Shown piece after piece: positions 40,269 through 47,504 of a DNA stretch of 64,000 nt (the first letter of the stretch is position 1; each line of letters opens with the position of its first letter). Made by a program: the position numbers and the translations under genes. Source of the DNA: Arthrobacter sp. NtRootA1. GTDB taxonomy: Bacteria; Actinomycetota; Actinomycetes; Actinomycetales; Micrococcaceae. Below the pieces are notes generated by a model. The model was not told the origin of the DNA. It saw only the letters and a list, made by a program, of their open reading frames with translations, and did not search any database. The stretch is taken from the NCBI RefSeq assembly GCF_019976975.1, contig NZ_AP024630.1, positions 4,154,001-4,218,000 on the forward strand, read 5' to 3'.

Positions 40269-41357
40269 TCAGTCCTCCCATTGAAGGTCGTCGACGGCGT
40301 CGAGAATGCGATCGACGCTTGGCAGGTAGTAGTGCTCCAACTTGGGTGACGGGAACGGAACATCGAAGCCAGTCACACGGCGGATCGGTGCGGCGAGGTA
40401 GTGGAACGCACGCTCTTGGACACGCGCCACGATCTCGGACGACACAGAGGCGAAGCCGTGCGCCTCGGCGATCACGACGGCGCGTCCCGTCTTACGCACA
40501 GACGCGCAGACGGTTTCATCGTCGAAGGGGACAAGAGTTCGGACGTCAATGACCTCGAGCGAACGGCCCTCTTCGGCCGCAGCGGCCGCGGCTGCGAGCG
40601 CAGTGGGAACGGAGGGACCGTACGCAATCAAGGTCGCGTCAGTGCCCGGACGAGCAACAGCCGCGCGGCCCTCGGTGGAGGTGCCGGCGTCGTGCTCTGC
40701 GCGCAAGGCGTCCAGGTCCACCTGGTCTTTGGACCAGTAGAGCTTCTTGGGCTCCATGAACATCACGGGATCATCCGAGTCGATGGCTTCGCGGAGCATG
40801 CGGTAACCGTCCGCAACGGTGGCTGGTGTGTACACCTTCAGGCCAGCGGTGTGGGCGTAGTAGGACTCGGAGGAGTCGCAGTGGTGCTCCACTCCCCCGA
40901 TGCCGCCGGCGTACGGAACGCGGATGACCAGGGGCATCTTAAGCTTGCCCTTGGTTCGGTTGTGCATCTTGGCGACATGGCTGACGATCTGTTCGAACGC
41001 CGGGTAGGCGAACGCATCAAACTGCATCTCGATGACGGGGCGCATGCCGTTGATGGCCATTCCGACAGCCATGCCGACGATGCCGGATTCTGCCAGCGGG
41101 GTGTCGAAGCAGCGCTGCTCGCCGAACTCGGCCATGAGGCCGTCGGTGATACGGAAGACACCGCCCAGCATGCCGACATCCTCGCCGAAGACCAGCACCG
41201 AGGAATCGGCACGCATAGCATCGGCCATTGCTGTGTTGAGCGCCTTGGCCATGGTGATGGACTGAGGGCCGCTCGCCTCAGCGGTAGCTGCAGCGGACGC
41301 GGCGGCGCTTGCGGTGGCAGCGCTGACGTTGCCGTTGACGTTGGTGGTGACGGTCAT
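40269..41357 (-). CDS. bkdA2: Branched-chain 2-oxoacid dehydrogenase E1 beta subunit
   Basis: A 362-residue ThDP-enzyme subunit. It decarboxylates the 2-oxoacids of Val, Leu and Ile and transfers the acyl group to the E2 lipoyl arm, with the alpha subunit. VLVFGEDVGMLGGVFRITDG, FDTPLAESGIVGMAVGMA, and GVEHHCDSSESYYAHTAGL are conserved in E1 beta. An Ala/Ser-rich N-terminal extension of about 30 residues is not typical and may be disordered. The start overlaps the E1 alpha stop by four bases. The branched-chain assignment, rather than pyruvate dehydrogenase, is based on the Lrp neighbour and two-subunit E1. Confidence 0.9.
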   Translation of the reverse strand: MTVTTNVNGNVSAATASAAASAAATAEASGPQSITMAKALNTAMADAMRADSSVLVFGEDVGMLGGVFRITDGLMAEFGEQRCFDTPLAESGIVGMAVGMAINGMRPVIEMQFDAFAYPAFEQIVSHVAKMHNRTKGKLKMPLVIRVPYAGGIGGVEHHCDSSESYYAHTAGLKVYTPATVADGYRMLREAIDSDDPVMFMEPKKLYWSKDQVDLDALRAEHDAGTSTEGRAAVARPGTDATLIAYGPSVPTALAAAAAAAEEGRSLEVIDVRTLVPFDDETVCASVRKTGRAVVIAEAHGFASVSSEIVARVQERAFHYLAAPIRRVTGFDVPFPSPKLEHYYLPSVDRILDAVDDLQWED

Positions 41358-42571
41358 TTTGCGCTCTCCGTTCCGTGATTTTCGGCGCTTTCGGCGCGGG
41401 CGAGTTCGTCAGCCAGCAGTTCAGACTGCTCTCTCAGCTGCGGGGTGGGCTTGGAGAACACGTACTTAAAGAGGTCCAGCGGCTGTACGGGGACGTCTTC
41501 ACCGAGGCCTTCGCGCAACTGTGTAGCCACGGCTTCTGCATGTTCGGCAATGCGTTCATTGGCGGCGTCGTCCAGGAGTCCTTTGCCGGTGAGGTAGGAC
41601 TTCATTCGGGTCAGCGGATCCTTCGCTTGCCATTCGGCCACCTCGCTGTCCGGGCGGTAGCGCGTAGCATCGTCGGCGTTGGTGTGCGCCTGCATGCGGT
41701 AGGTGTGGGCCTCGATCAGGAGGGGTCCGGAGCCTTCGCGGGCCAGCTTCACTGCCCGGTCCATAACGGCGAGGAGCGCGACGAGGTCGTTGCCGTCCAC
41801 TCGCTCACCGGCCATTCCGTAGCCGACAGCCTTGTGGGCCAGCGACGGCGCCACCGACTGGTGGCTGAGCGGAACGGAAATCGCGTATTTGTTGTTCTGC
41901 ACGAAGAAGATGACCGGTAGGTGGAAGACGGCCGCAAAGTTCAGGGCCTCGTGGAAGTCACCCTCACTCGTGGCACCGTCGCCGCACATTGCCATCACCA
42001 CGGTGTCCTCACCGCGGAGTTTGGCGGCATGCGCGACGCCGACGGCGTGCAGCAGCTGTGTGGTCAGCGGGGTGCACTGGATCCCGACGTGGTGCTTCTT
42101 GGGGTCGTAGCCACCGTGCCAATCACCGCGGAAGATCGTCATCGCTTCGACAGGATCCACACCACGGGTCATCACTGCGACGGCGTCGCGATACGTCGGG
42201 AAGAGCCAGTCACCTTCGCTGAGGCACATGGCAGCCGCCACCTGACAGGCTTCCTGTCCGTGGCTTGAGGGATAGACAGCCATACGGCCCTGCCGGACGA
42301 GCGCAGAGTTCTGATCGTTGACGCGACGCCCGACGACGAGCTGCTCGTAAGCGGCCATGAGTTCAGCATCGCTTGGCGTGGGGTACTCATGGCCGGGTTC
42401 GGTGCCCTGCTCTTCGTGGGAGCGGAGGGTCCCATCCGGATTCACCATCTGAATCTGGTGCCGGGCCGGCAGCATGTAGTCCTCAACGCTGATGCCGAAT
42501 TTTCTCTGAACGTCAGCAGCTTGGTCCTCTACTGCCGCTTCCGGCGCAGTGTGGTCTGCGTGGATCGTCAT
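41354..42571 (-). CDS. bkdA1: Branched-chain 2-oxoacid dehydrogenase E1 alpha subunit
   Basis: A 405-residue ThDP-binding subunit. The cofactor motif is MCGDGATSEGDFHEALNFA followed by NNKYAISVP, the usual GDG-X-N pattern. SHGQEACQVAAAMCL and EAHTYRMQAHTNADDATRY (the phosphorylation-loop region in mitochondrial homologues) are also conserved. The N-terminal 70 residues are acidic and variable. It is the first gene of the operon and is divergent from the Lrp/AsnC-type regulator, which probably controls it. Confidence 0.9.
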   Translation of the reverse strand: MTIHADHTAPEAAVEDQAADVQRKFGISVEDYMLPARHQIQMVNPDGTLRSHEEQGTEPGHEYPTPSDAELMAAYEQLVVGRRVNDQNSALVRQGRMAVYPSSHGQEACQVAAAMCLSEGDWLFPTYRDAVAVMTRGVDPVEAMTIFRGDWHGGYDPKKHHVGIQCTPLTTQLLHAVGVAHAAKLRGEDTVVMAMCGDGATSEGDFHEALNFAAVFHLPVIFFVQNNKYAISVPLSHQSVAPSLAHKAVGYGMAGERVDGNDLVALLAVMDRAVKLAREGSGPLLIEAHTYRMQAHTNADDATRYRPDSEVAEWQAKDPLTRMKSYLTGKGLLDDAANERIAEHAEAVATQLREGLGEDVPVQPLDLFKYVFSKPTPQLREQSELLADELARAESAENHGTESAK

Positions 42572-42682
42572 TGGTCCGTCCTTCTCTAGCCACTATGTGC
42601 TTCCAGTATGTTCCGGGGAGCTGTTTCGTATCCAGCTTTCGCTCAAATCATGGAAGAGCATGCAGGAAGTGGTTATTCTGAA

Positions 42683-42734
42683 AGACGAATTGCAAATGTG
42701 AGCTGGGTAACGAGCCAGTCCCGTAGACGAATTG
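42683..42734. promoter_or_regulatory. Direct repeat in the divergent bkd / lrp promoter region
   Basis: The 10-mer AGACGAATTG occurs at 42683-42692 and again at 42725-42734, 42 bases (four helical turns) apart, in the 171-base gap between the divergent bkd operon and the Lrp-type gene. It may be a binding site of that regulator, but this is only inference from position. Confidence 0.4.
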
Positions 42735-42742
42735 GAGACCAC

Positions 42743-43207
42743 GTGAACGAGACCGAGGCGGAGCAGACTGCCGTTCCCCTGGACGATGTTGACCGGGACA
42801 TCATCCGGGAGCTCACAACTGACGGCCGGATGTCCATCACCCAAGTGGCCGAGAACGTGCACATCAGCCGGGCGCACGCTTACTCACGCATTGCCCGGCT
42901 GACCGGCGAGGGGGTTTTGACCAAGTTCACGGCGTTGGTGGACCCGATCAAAGCCGGACTGCGATCTTCGGCCTACGTCACACTCAAGGTCCAGCAGCAT
43001 TCTTGGCGGGAACTGAAGGAGCACCTGCGGGCGATTCCCGAGGTTCACCACATCGCCCTGGTGGGCGGCGACTTTGACGTCATCCTGCTGGTCCGGGCCA
43101 CTGACAACATTCACCTACGCCGTGTGATCTTCGACCAATTGCAGTCCATGGAGGGAGTCCTGGATACCCAGACTTTCCTGGTCTTTGAGGACGTCGATAC
43201 GCGGTAA
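42743..43207 (+). CDS. Lrp/AsnC-family regulator (BkdR-like)
   Basis: A 154-residue DNA-binding regulator. The N-terminal HTH is in DVDRDIIRELTTDGRMSITQ with VHISRAHAYSRIARLTGEGV as the recognition region. The C-terminal RAM domain includes RAIPEVHHIALVGGDFDVIL. GTG 42743 follows GGAG at a good distance; a longer frame that opens at 42608 has no support. Proteins of this type sense amino acids and, as BkdR, activate or repress branched-chain oxoacid dehydrogenase genes. The divergent arrangement with the bkd operon supports that role. Confidence 0.9.
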   Translation: MNETEAEQTAVPLDDVDRDIIRELTTDGRMSITQVAENVHISRAHAYSRIARLTGEGVLTKFTALVDPIKAGLRSSAYVTLKVQQHSWRELKEHLRAIPEVHHIALVGGDFDVILLVRATDNIHLRRVIFDQLQSMEGVLDTQTFLVFEDVDTR

Positions 43208-43266
43208 CTGCCCGAGCGGCAGGAGCCTCGTACCGAACGCACATTCGGGGACCATAGACTGTCCCC

Positions 43267-43836
43267 GTGCCCCTCAAAACCGCCTCCGTCACACGCGCCG
43301 CTGCGCGGCTTGCTGTGTCGGTTGTGGCTATCGCGCTGCTATGGCTGATTGCCGCTTTCCAGTTCTTTTACAGCCCTCCGAGAGCAGTGCCTCACCGCAC
43401 CGACGCAATCGTCGTTTTGGGCGGGTTAAGTAAGGAACGACTTCCAGTGGCTCAGGAACTCCAGGAAAGCCTGGACATCCCCATTTTCGTGGTCTCGACG
43501 ACGGGCCTGTCCGGCAACGTTGAGGGTGATGCTTTGTGCCATGAAGACGACGACCCGGATTTGATCTGTTTCCGTCCCTCGCCGCTGAACACCCGAGGTG
43601 AAGCCAGAGGCCTTTCGGAGCTGATTGCTCAGAACGGATGGAAGTCCGTCACCGTGGTTACGTCCGACTATCACCTCCTTCGCGCTGGCACCCTCATGCG
43701 CCAATGTACGTCTGCTGAGGTCCAAATGGTCGGCTCACAACCCGACCTTTCGGCGGGAGCATGGCTGGACCGATTCGTCGTCGAAACAGGCGGCCTCATC
43801 GACGTGTGGATGCAGCCGGAGTGTTCTTCTCACTAG
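43267..43836 (+). CDS. DUF218 / YdcF-like membrane-anchored protein
   Basis: A 189-residue protein with one N-terminal membrane span (LAVSVVAIALLWLIAAFQFF) and an outer DUF218 domain: HRTDAIVVLGG, LNTRGEARGLSELIAQNGWK and VTSDYHLLRAGTLM. Relatives (SanA, ElyC, YdcF) act in envelope processes, but their chemistry is not settled. The GTG start has no clear ribosome binding site and sits six bases after a -10-like TAGACT, so a leaderless transcript is possible. Confidence 0.85.
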   Translation: MPLKTASVTRAAARLAVSVVAIALLWLIAAFQFFYSPPRAVPHRTDAIVVLGGLSKERLPVAQELQESLDIPIFVVSTTGLSGNVEGDALCHEDDDPDLICFRPSPLNTRGEARGLSELIAQNGWKSVTVVTSDYHLLRAGTLMRQCTSAEVQMVGSQPDLSAGAWLDRFVVETGGLIDVWMQPECSSH

Positions 43837-44056
43837 TGGAACACTCGCGGATTTAGGTTCTAAAGCACAAATTTCATGTGACAGACTTCGTTAATTCCTA
43901 CGGAACCCTGCAAGAGAACTGTCACAAAATTTCGTTGACTTTCAGACGCATCTTCGCACGTGAAGGATTTCGTCAAGTTCTTGAATTCGACAGGCATGCC
44001 CGTCATCCTTTTGCCATAGGTCCAAGGTCTCAGCCCTACGAGCCCAAGGATCCTCC
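43837..44056 (+). other. Regulatory-looking gap with inverted repeat
   Basis: This 220-base gap holds no gene. It has an imperfect inverted repeat, 43869-43884 (AAATTTCATGTGACAG) with 43919-43932 (CTGTCACAAAATTT), 34 bases apart, and a -35-like TTGACT at 43935-43940. It leads into the surface-polysaccharide region, so it may be its promoter or a terminator-like structure for the DUF218 gene. Confidence 0.5.
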
Positions 44057-45703
44057 GTGGCAAAGTTTAAAGCAGAGACGTACTACTTCAGCACGAGCAA
44101 TGCCCGACATCTAACTGCCAGCATCTTGGCCGCTTTCGTCTTGGTGATGGGTTTCCTTCACGGATCCACAGCCCAAGCCGCGCCCTCCCCGGTTTACCCC
44201 ATAAGCGGCTACTTCATTTTCGGCAGTACCAGTGATGACGCCAACTTGAAGAAACTGACGGATATTAAGTCCGTCGGCGGGGATACGATCATCACCTTCG
44301 GTTCTCAGATCAAACCAGCAACATCCGCTTCCGCGCCGGCAGGCTGCACCATTTCGGGCGTCAACTGCGTGACTGCTGCTACCTCTGGGGTAAGTGTGAA
44401 TCGATACTTCACCTACGCCGACGGCAACACATGGGGCGCGCCTTCTCTCGCGTGTCCCCGCGACAAGACTGTGACGAGTGGATCCACCGTGTACACGGTC
44501 ATGGTTATCCCCACCCAGGGAACCGGATGCAACTCGTCCAATAATTTGTATGACGTCGTCATCATCACCAGCGGGACCGCCTCGATCTCTGTCTCTGTGG
44601 CCAAGGCCGCTACCACGTTGGGGATGAAGTTTTACGCGGGAATGCCCGCTCCTGTGAAGAGAACAGACATCACGTATCTTGTCGACTTGTCATACCAGTC
44701 GACATTCACGGCTTTCACCAACCGGTTCCTGCAATTTCAAGGAAAGGTGAACAACGTTCCAGGCTTGACGGGCTATTACCACTACACGGAAATGCCCGTA
44801 GCCAATGGCGCTATATGGGATTCAACGCTCGCTGTCTATGACATCCAAAATCGAGCAATAGCCCAGTATCAGCCAGGTCGCTCCGCGCTGGTGAGCCCGT
44901 ATATCGATTCACGCAAGGAGCTTGCTGGGCATATCACGCCGGATAACGCTCGAGCAGCTGTGAGAAATATTGCTGAGACTGCGAATGGAGTCCATCTGGC
45001 CATCGCCGTTCAGGATGGGATGGGCACCGGGAAGGGGGGATCGTTCTTTGGCCACGAGAGCGGAAATAGCGTGGACCAGTATGCGGCCGCAATTGTCGGC
45101 AGTGGAACATGGGGCAACAAGTACGCCGCCCCAACCCGCGATTACTTCCTTGCAATGGCGGAAGGGGTCGAAGGCACCGACGTCGAGCTATGGGCCAACA
45201 TGGAAGGAATGGCGCCAGGCACCAGCCAGAACCCCTGCGACGGCAACTACCGCGGCCAGAGCACGAAAGCGCGACATGACCGACAGTTGCAGCAGATAGG
45301 GAACTATCCGGTCAAAGTTATCTCCTATATGTGGGATCCGTTCTACACCTGCAAGGGGACCTGGGCACCGATGGTCGAACAGATGAGGGCTGGCAGCATG
45401 ACGCCAGTCATTACTGACTCAGTCTTCTACGGCAACGGCGATGTACTCGTCACAGGTCAAAACTTGAGTGGTGGCACCATCCAAGTGAAATGGACAGATG
45501 CATACGGACGGACCTTCGATAAGACCGTGCCTGCCTCGAGTTACAACCCGAGCTACGGCAAACAACTGGGTATGAATCCACGCTTGGAATCCGTAACGGC
45601 AAAGCTCGGCAAGACAAGTCTTGGCTCCGGAAAGTATGTCTACATCAACGTGACGAACGGCTCCGGCGTCAGAAACGACGCGCCGTATTCTGATCGAGGC
45701 TAG
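44057..45703 (+). CDS. Secreted protein, possible TIM-barrel glycosidase (DUF4434-like)
   Basis: A 548-residue exported protein. The signal peptide is HLTASILAAFVLVMGFLHG, cut near TAQA. The mature N-terminus YPISGYFIFGSTSDDANLKK, then IKSVGGDTIITFGSQI, matches the opening of DUF4434-type TIM barrels. GLTGYYHYTEMPVANGAIWD and GTDVELWANMEGM hold acidic residues that could be catalytic (the Glu in YTEMP and in NMEGM). The last 100 residues form a beta-rich module (VLVTGQNLSGGTIQVKWTDA). GTG 44057 follows AAGGA. As the gene lies at the edge of the polysaccharide locus, a role in cutting or modifying the polymer is plausible, but the family assignment is tentative. Confidence 0.6.
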   Translation: MAKFKAETYYFSTSNARHLTASILAAFVLVMGFLHGSTAQAAPSPVYPISGYFIFGSTSDDANLKKLTDIKSVGGDTIITFGSQIKPATSASAPAGCTISGVNCVTAATSGVSVNRYFTYADGNTWGAPSLACPRDKTVTSGSTVYTVMVIPTQGTGCNSSNNLYDVVIITSGTASISVSVAKAATTLGMKFYAGMPAPVKRTDITYLVDLSYQSTFTAFTNRFLQFQGKVNNVPGLTGYYHYTEMPVANGAIWDSTLAVYDIQNRAIAQYQPGRSALVSPYIDSRKELAGHITPDNARAAVRNIAETANGVHLAIAVQDGMGTGKGGSFFGHESGNSVDQYAAAIVGSGTWGNKYAAPTRDYFLAMAEGVEGTDVELWANMEGMAPGTSQNPCDGNYRGQSTKARHDRQLQQIGNYPVKVISYMWDPFYTCKGTWAPMVEQMRAGSMTPVITDSVFYGNGDVLVTGQNLSGGTIQVKWTDAYGRTFDKTVPASSYNPSYGKQLGMNPRLESVTAKLGKTSLGSGKYVYINVTNGSGVRNDAPYSDRG

Positions 45704-45717
45704 ATCCCTACGGAAGC

Positions 45718-45750
45718 GGGCGGCTTGCACAGTTTGTGCGAGCCGCCCTT
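45718..45750 (+). terminator. Terminator-like hairpin
   Basis: The arms 45718-45731 and 45735-45748 form a 14-bp stem with one mismatch, just after the stop of the preceding gene, followed by TT and a mixed sequence. The next gene therefore may have its own promoter. Confidence 0.75.
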
Positions 45751-45906
45751 CAATGGCGACTTCGCGCCTTGTCGCCAAACAAATAATCCATGCCGCTGAC
45801 AGTGCGGCTGGGAGGGCCTCGTCTGCCCAAATATGGTCCCTTGCTGCTCGGATGCAACAATTGTGCGTGGCCATGTTCCGTCTGGACGCAGCTGAGGAGT
45901 GAAGAC

Positions 45907-46245
45907 GTGACAGATATTGTCCGCCAAGCGGCGGCACCTTCGCCGTCCCCACGACACATGCGCAAACGTCGATTCCTGGGGGATGTTCCCACATCTACTT
46001 TGTCCGGCAATCCGGGCACCGTAGATATCGCTCGTTCAGAATCCAGGCTCTCAGCCTCTCCGAAGCCGGCGCGGCCTGCCGGCGGTGGCACTGCGCCCAA
46101 ACCCACGGCTTCTTCTGTACCGAGCATTAGTACCGGATCACGGAAAGCCAGCCCCCGGCAAAAGCGGCTGGTAGCCCTGACCATTGTGATACTCGTCTCT
46201 ATCAGCATCCCGCTACTGGTACTGACCTTGATGTTTGCAGGTTGA
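45907..46245 (+). CDS. Small membrane-anchored protein of unknown function
   Basis: A 112-residue protein with a Pro/Ser/Arg-rich N-terminal part and a single C-terminal membrane span (LVALTIVILVSISIPLLVLT). It has a positively charged stretch (SPRQKRLVAL) before the span, so the N-terminal part would lie in the cytoplasm. GTG 45907 follows GAGGAG seven bases upstream and is preferred over ATG 45790, which adds 39 residues without support. It comes before wecB in the polysaccharide region. No family was recognised. Confidence 0.65.
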   Translation: MTDIVRQAAAPSPSPRHMRKRRFLGDVPTSTLSGNPGTVDIARSESRLSASPKPARPAGGGTAPKPTASSVPSISTGSRKASPRQKRLVALTIVILVSISIPLLVLTLMFAG

Positions 46246-46333
46246 GGCATGTTGGGCGTCACGCACAATTAATCACCTCGATTGGCTGTGCGATAGCATC
46301 GGTTGATCAGCCATTGCCTTCCCGGGGGAATCC

Positions 46334-47494
46334 ATGCAAATCGTCATGCCAATTTTCGGTACTCGCCCGGAAGCCATCAAAATGGCTCCGATCGTCACCG
46401 CCCTTCAACAATCTACCGATTTCGATTGCGTAGTGACTGTCACAGGCCAACATCGCGAAATGCTGGATCAGGTCAACGAACTCTTCGGGATTATTCCAGA
46501 CCACGACCTGAACATCCTTCAGCAGCGTCAGTCGCTGTCGGCGATTATGACCAGGACCATCGATGGCCTGGACAAATTATTCAGCAGCAACAAACCCGAT
46601 GCTGTCATCGTTCAGGGTGACACCACGACGTCGACTGCTGCCGCCATCGCGGCTTTCTATCACGGTATCCCTGTTGTTCATGTCGAAGCCGGGCTTCGAA
46701 GCGGCGACTTGTACTCTCCATTCCCGGAGGAGGCGAACCGTAAGATCACCAGCCAGATCGCCAGTTTGCATCTCGCCCCAACCAGCACCAGTAAAGCCAA
46801 TCTGCTGGCGGAAGGCATCAACGAGGGTGACATCGTCGTCACCGGAAACACTGTGATCGATGCACTCCTCACCACAGTCAATAAGAATGTCCCTTTCACC
46901 GATCCAAAGCTCGAAGAGCTTGCAGCCAGCGGCCGCCGGATCCTTCTGGTCACCACGCACCGCCGCGAGAATCAAGGTGACGCCATGCGGGGTGTAGGAC
47001 GCGCTTTGGCCCGAATAGCCGAGGCTGAACCGGATCTTGTCGTGGTACTTCCCGCACACAAGAATCCAGTCGTGAGAGAAGCAGTCCTGCCGGCAATCGA
47101 AGGTAAGGCAAACGTGATCGTCACTGAGCCTTTGGCTTATGGCGAATTCACACGGATGCTGTCCCTCGCACACATAGTCCTCACGGATTCCGGTGGAGTT
47201 CAGGAGGAAGCACCCAGCTTGGGAAAGCCTGTCTTGGTGATGCGCGACAACACGGAGCGTCCCGAAGCTGTTCACGCCGGCACCGTCACTCTCATCGGCA
47301 CGGACGAGGAGACGATCGTCAAGGAAGTTGATCGGCTGCTTAATCAGCAGGACGCATTTGATGCCATGGCAAATGCTGTAAACCCCTACGGTGACGGCCA
47401 AGCTGCCGAACGCACGGTTGCGGCAGTGGCGGAGCTCCTGGGAGTAGGGACCAGAGTGCCGGAATTCGGCACCGAAATCCAGATAGTCCGCTAG
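46334..47494 (+). CDS. wecB: UDP-N-acetylglucosamine 2-epimerase (non-hydrolysing)
   Basis: A 386-residue GT-B fold enzyme that interconverts UDP-GlcNAc and UDP-ManNAc in the cytoplasm. The start has FGTRPEAIKMAPIV, followed by VQGDTTTSTAAAIAAFYHGI, HVEAGLRSGD and, in the UDP-binding part, LTDSGGVQEEAPSLGKPVLV. All are family motifs. The UDP-ManNAc would be oxidised by the WecC protein (55962-57254) to UDP-ManNAcA. It is the first enzyme gene of a plus-strand group with two glycosyltransferases. Confidence 0.95.
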   Translation: MQIVMPIFGTRPEAIKMAPIVTALQQSTDFDCVVTVTGQHREMLDQVNELFGIIPDHDLNILQQRQSLSAIMTRTIDGLDKLFSSNKPDAVIVQGDTTTSTAAAIAAFYHGIPVVHVEAGLRSGDLYSPFPEEANRKITSQIASLHLAPTSTSKANLLAEGINEGDIVVTGNTVIDALLTTVNKNVPFTDPKLEELAASGRRILLVTTHRRENQGDAMRGVGRALARIAEAEPDLVVVLPAHKNPVVREAVLPAIEGKANVIVTEPLAYGEFTRMLSLAHIVLTDSGGVQEEAPSLGKPVLVMRDNTERPEAVHAGTVTLIGTDEETIVKEVDRLLNQQDAFDAMANAVNPYGDGQAAERTVAAVAELLGVGTRVPEFGTEIQIVR

Positions 47495-47504
47495 ATCGAC
47501 GGCG

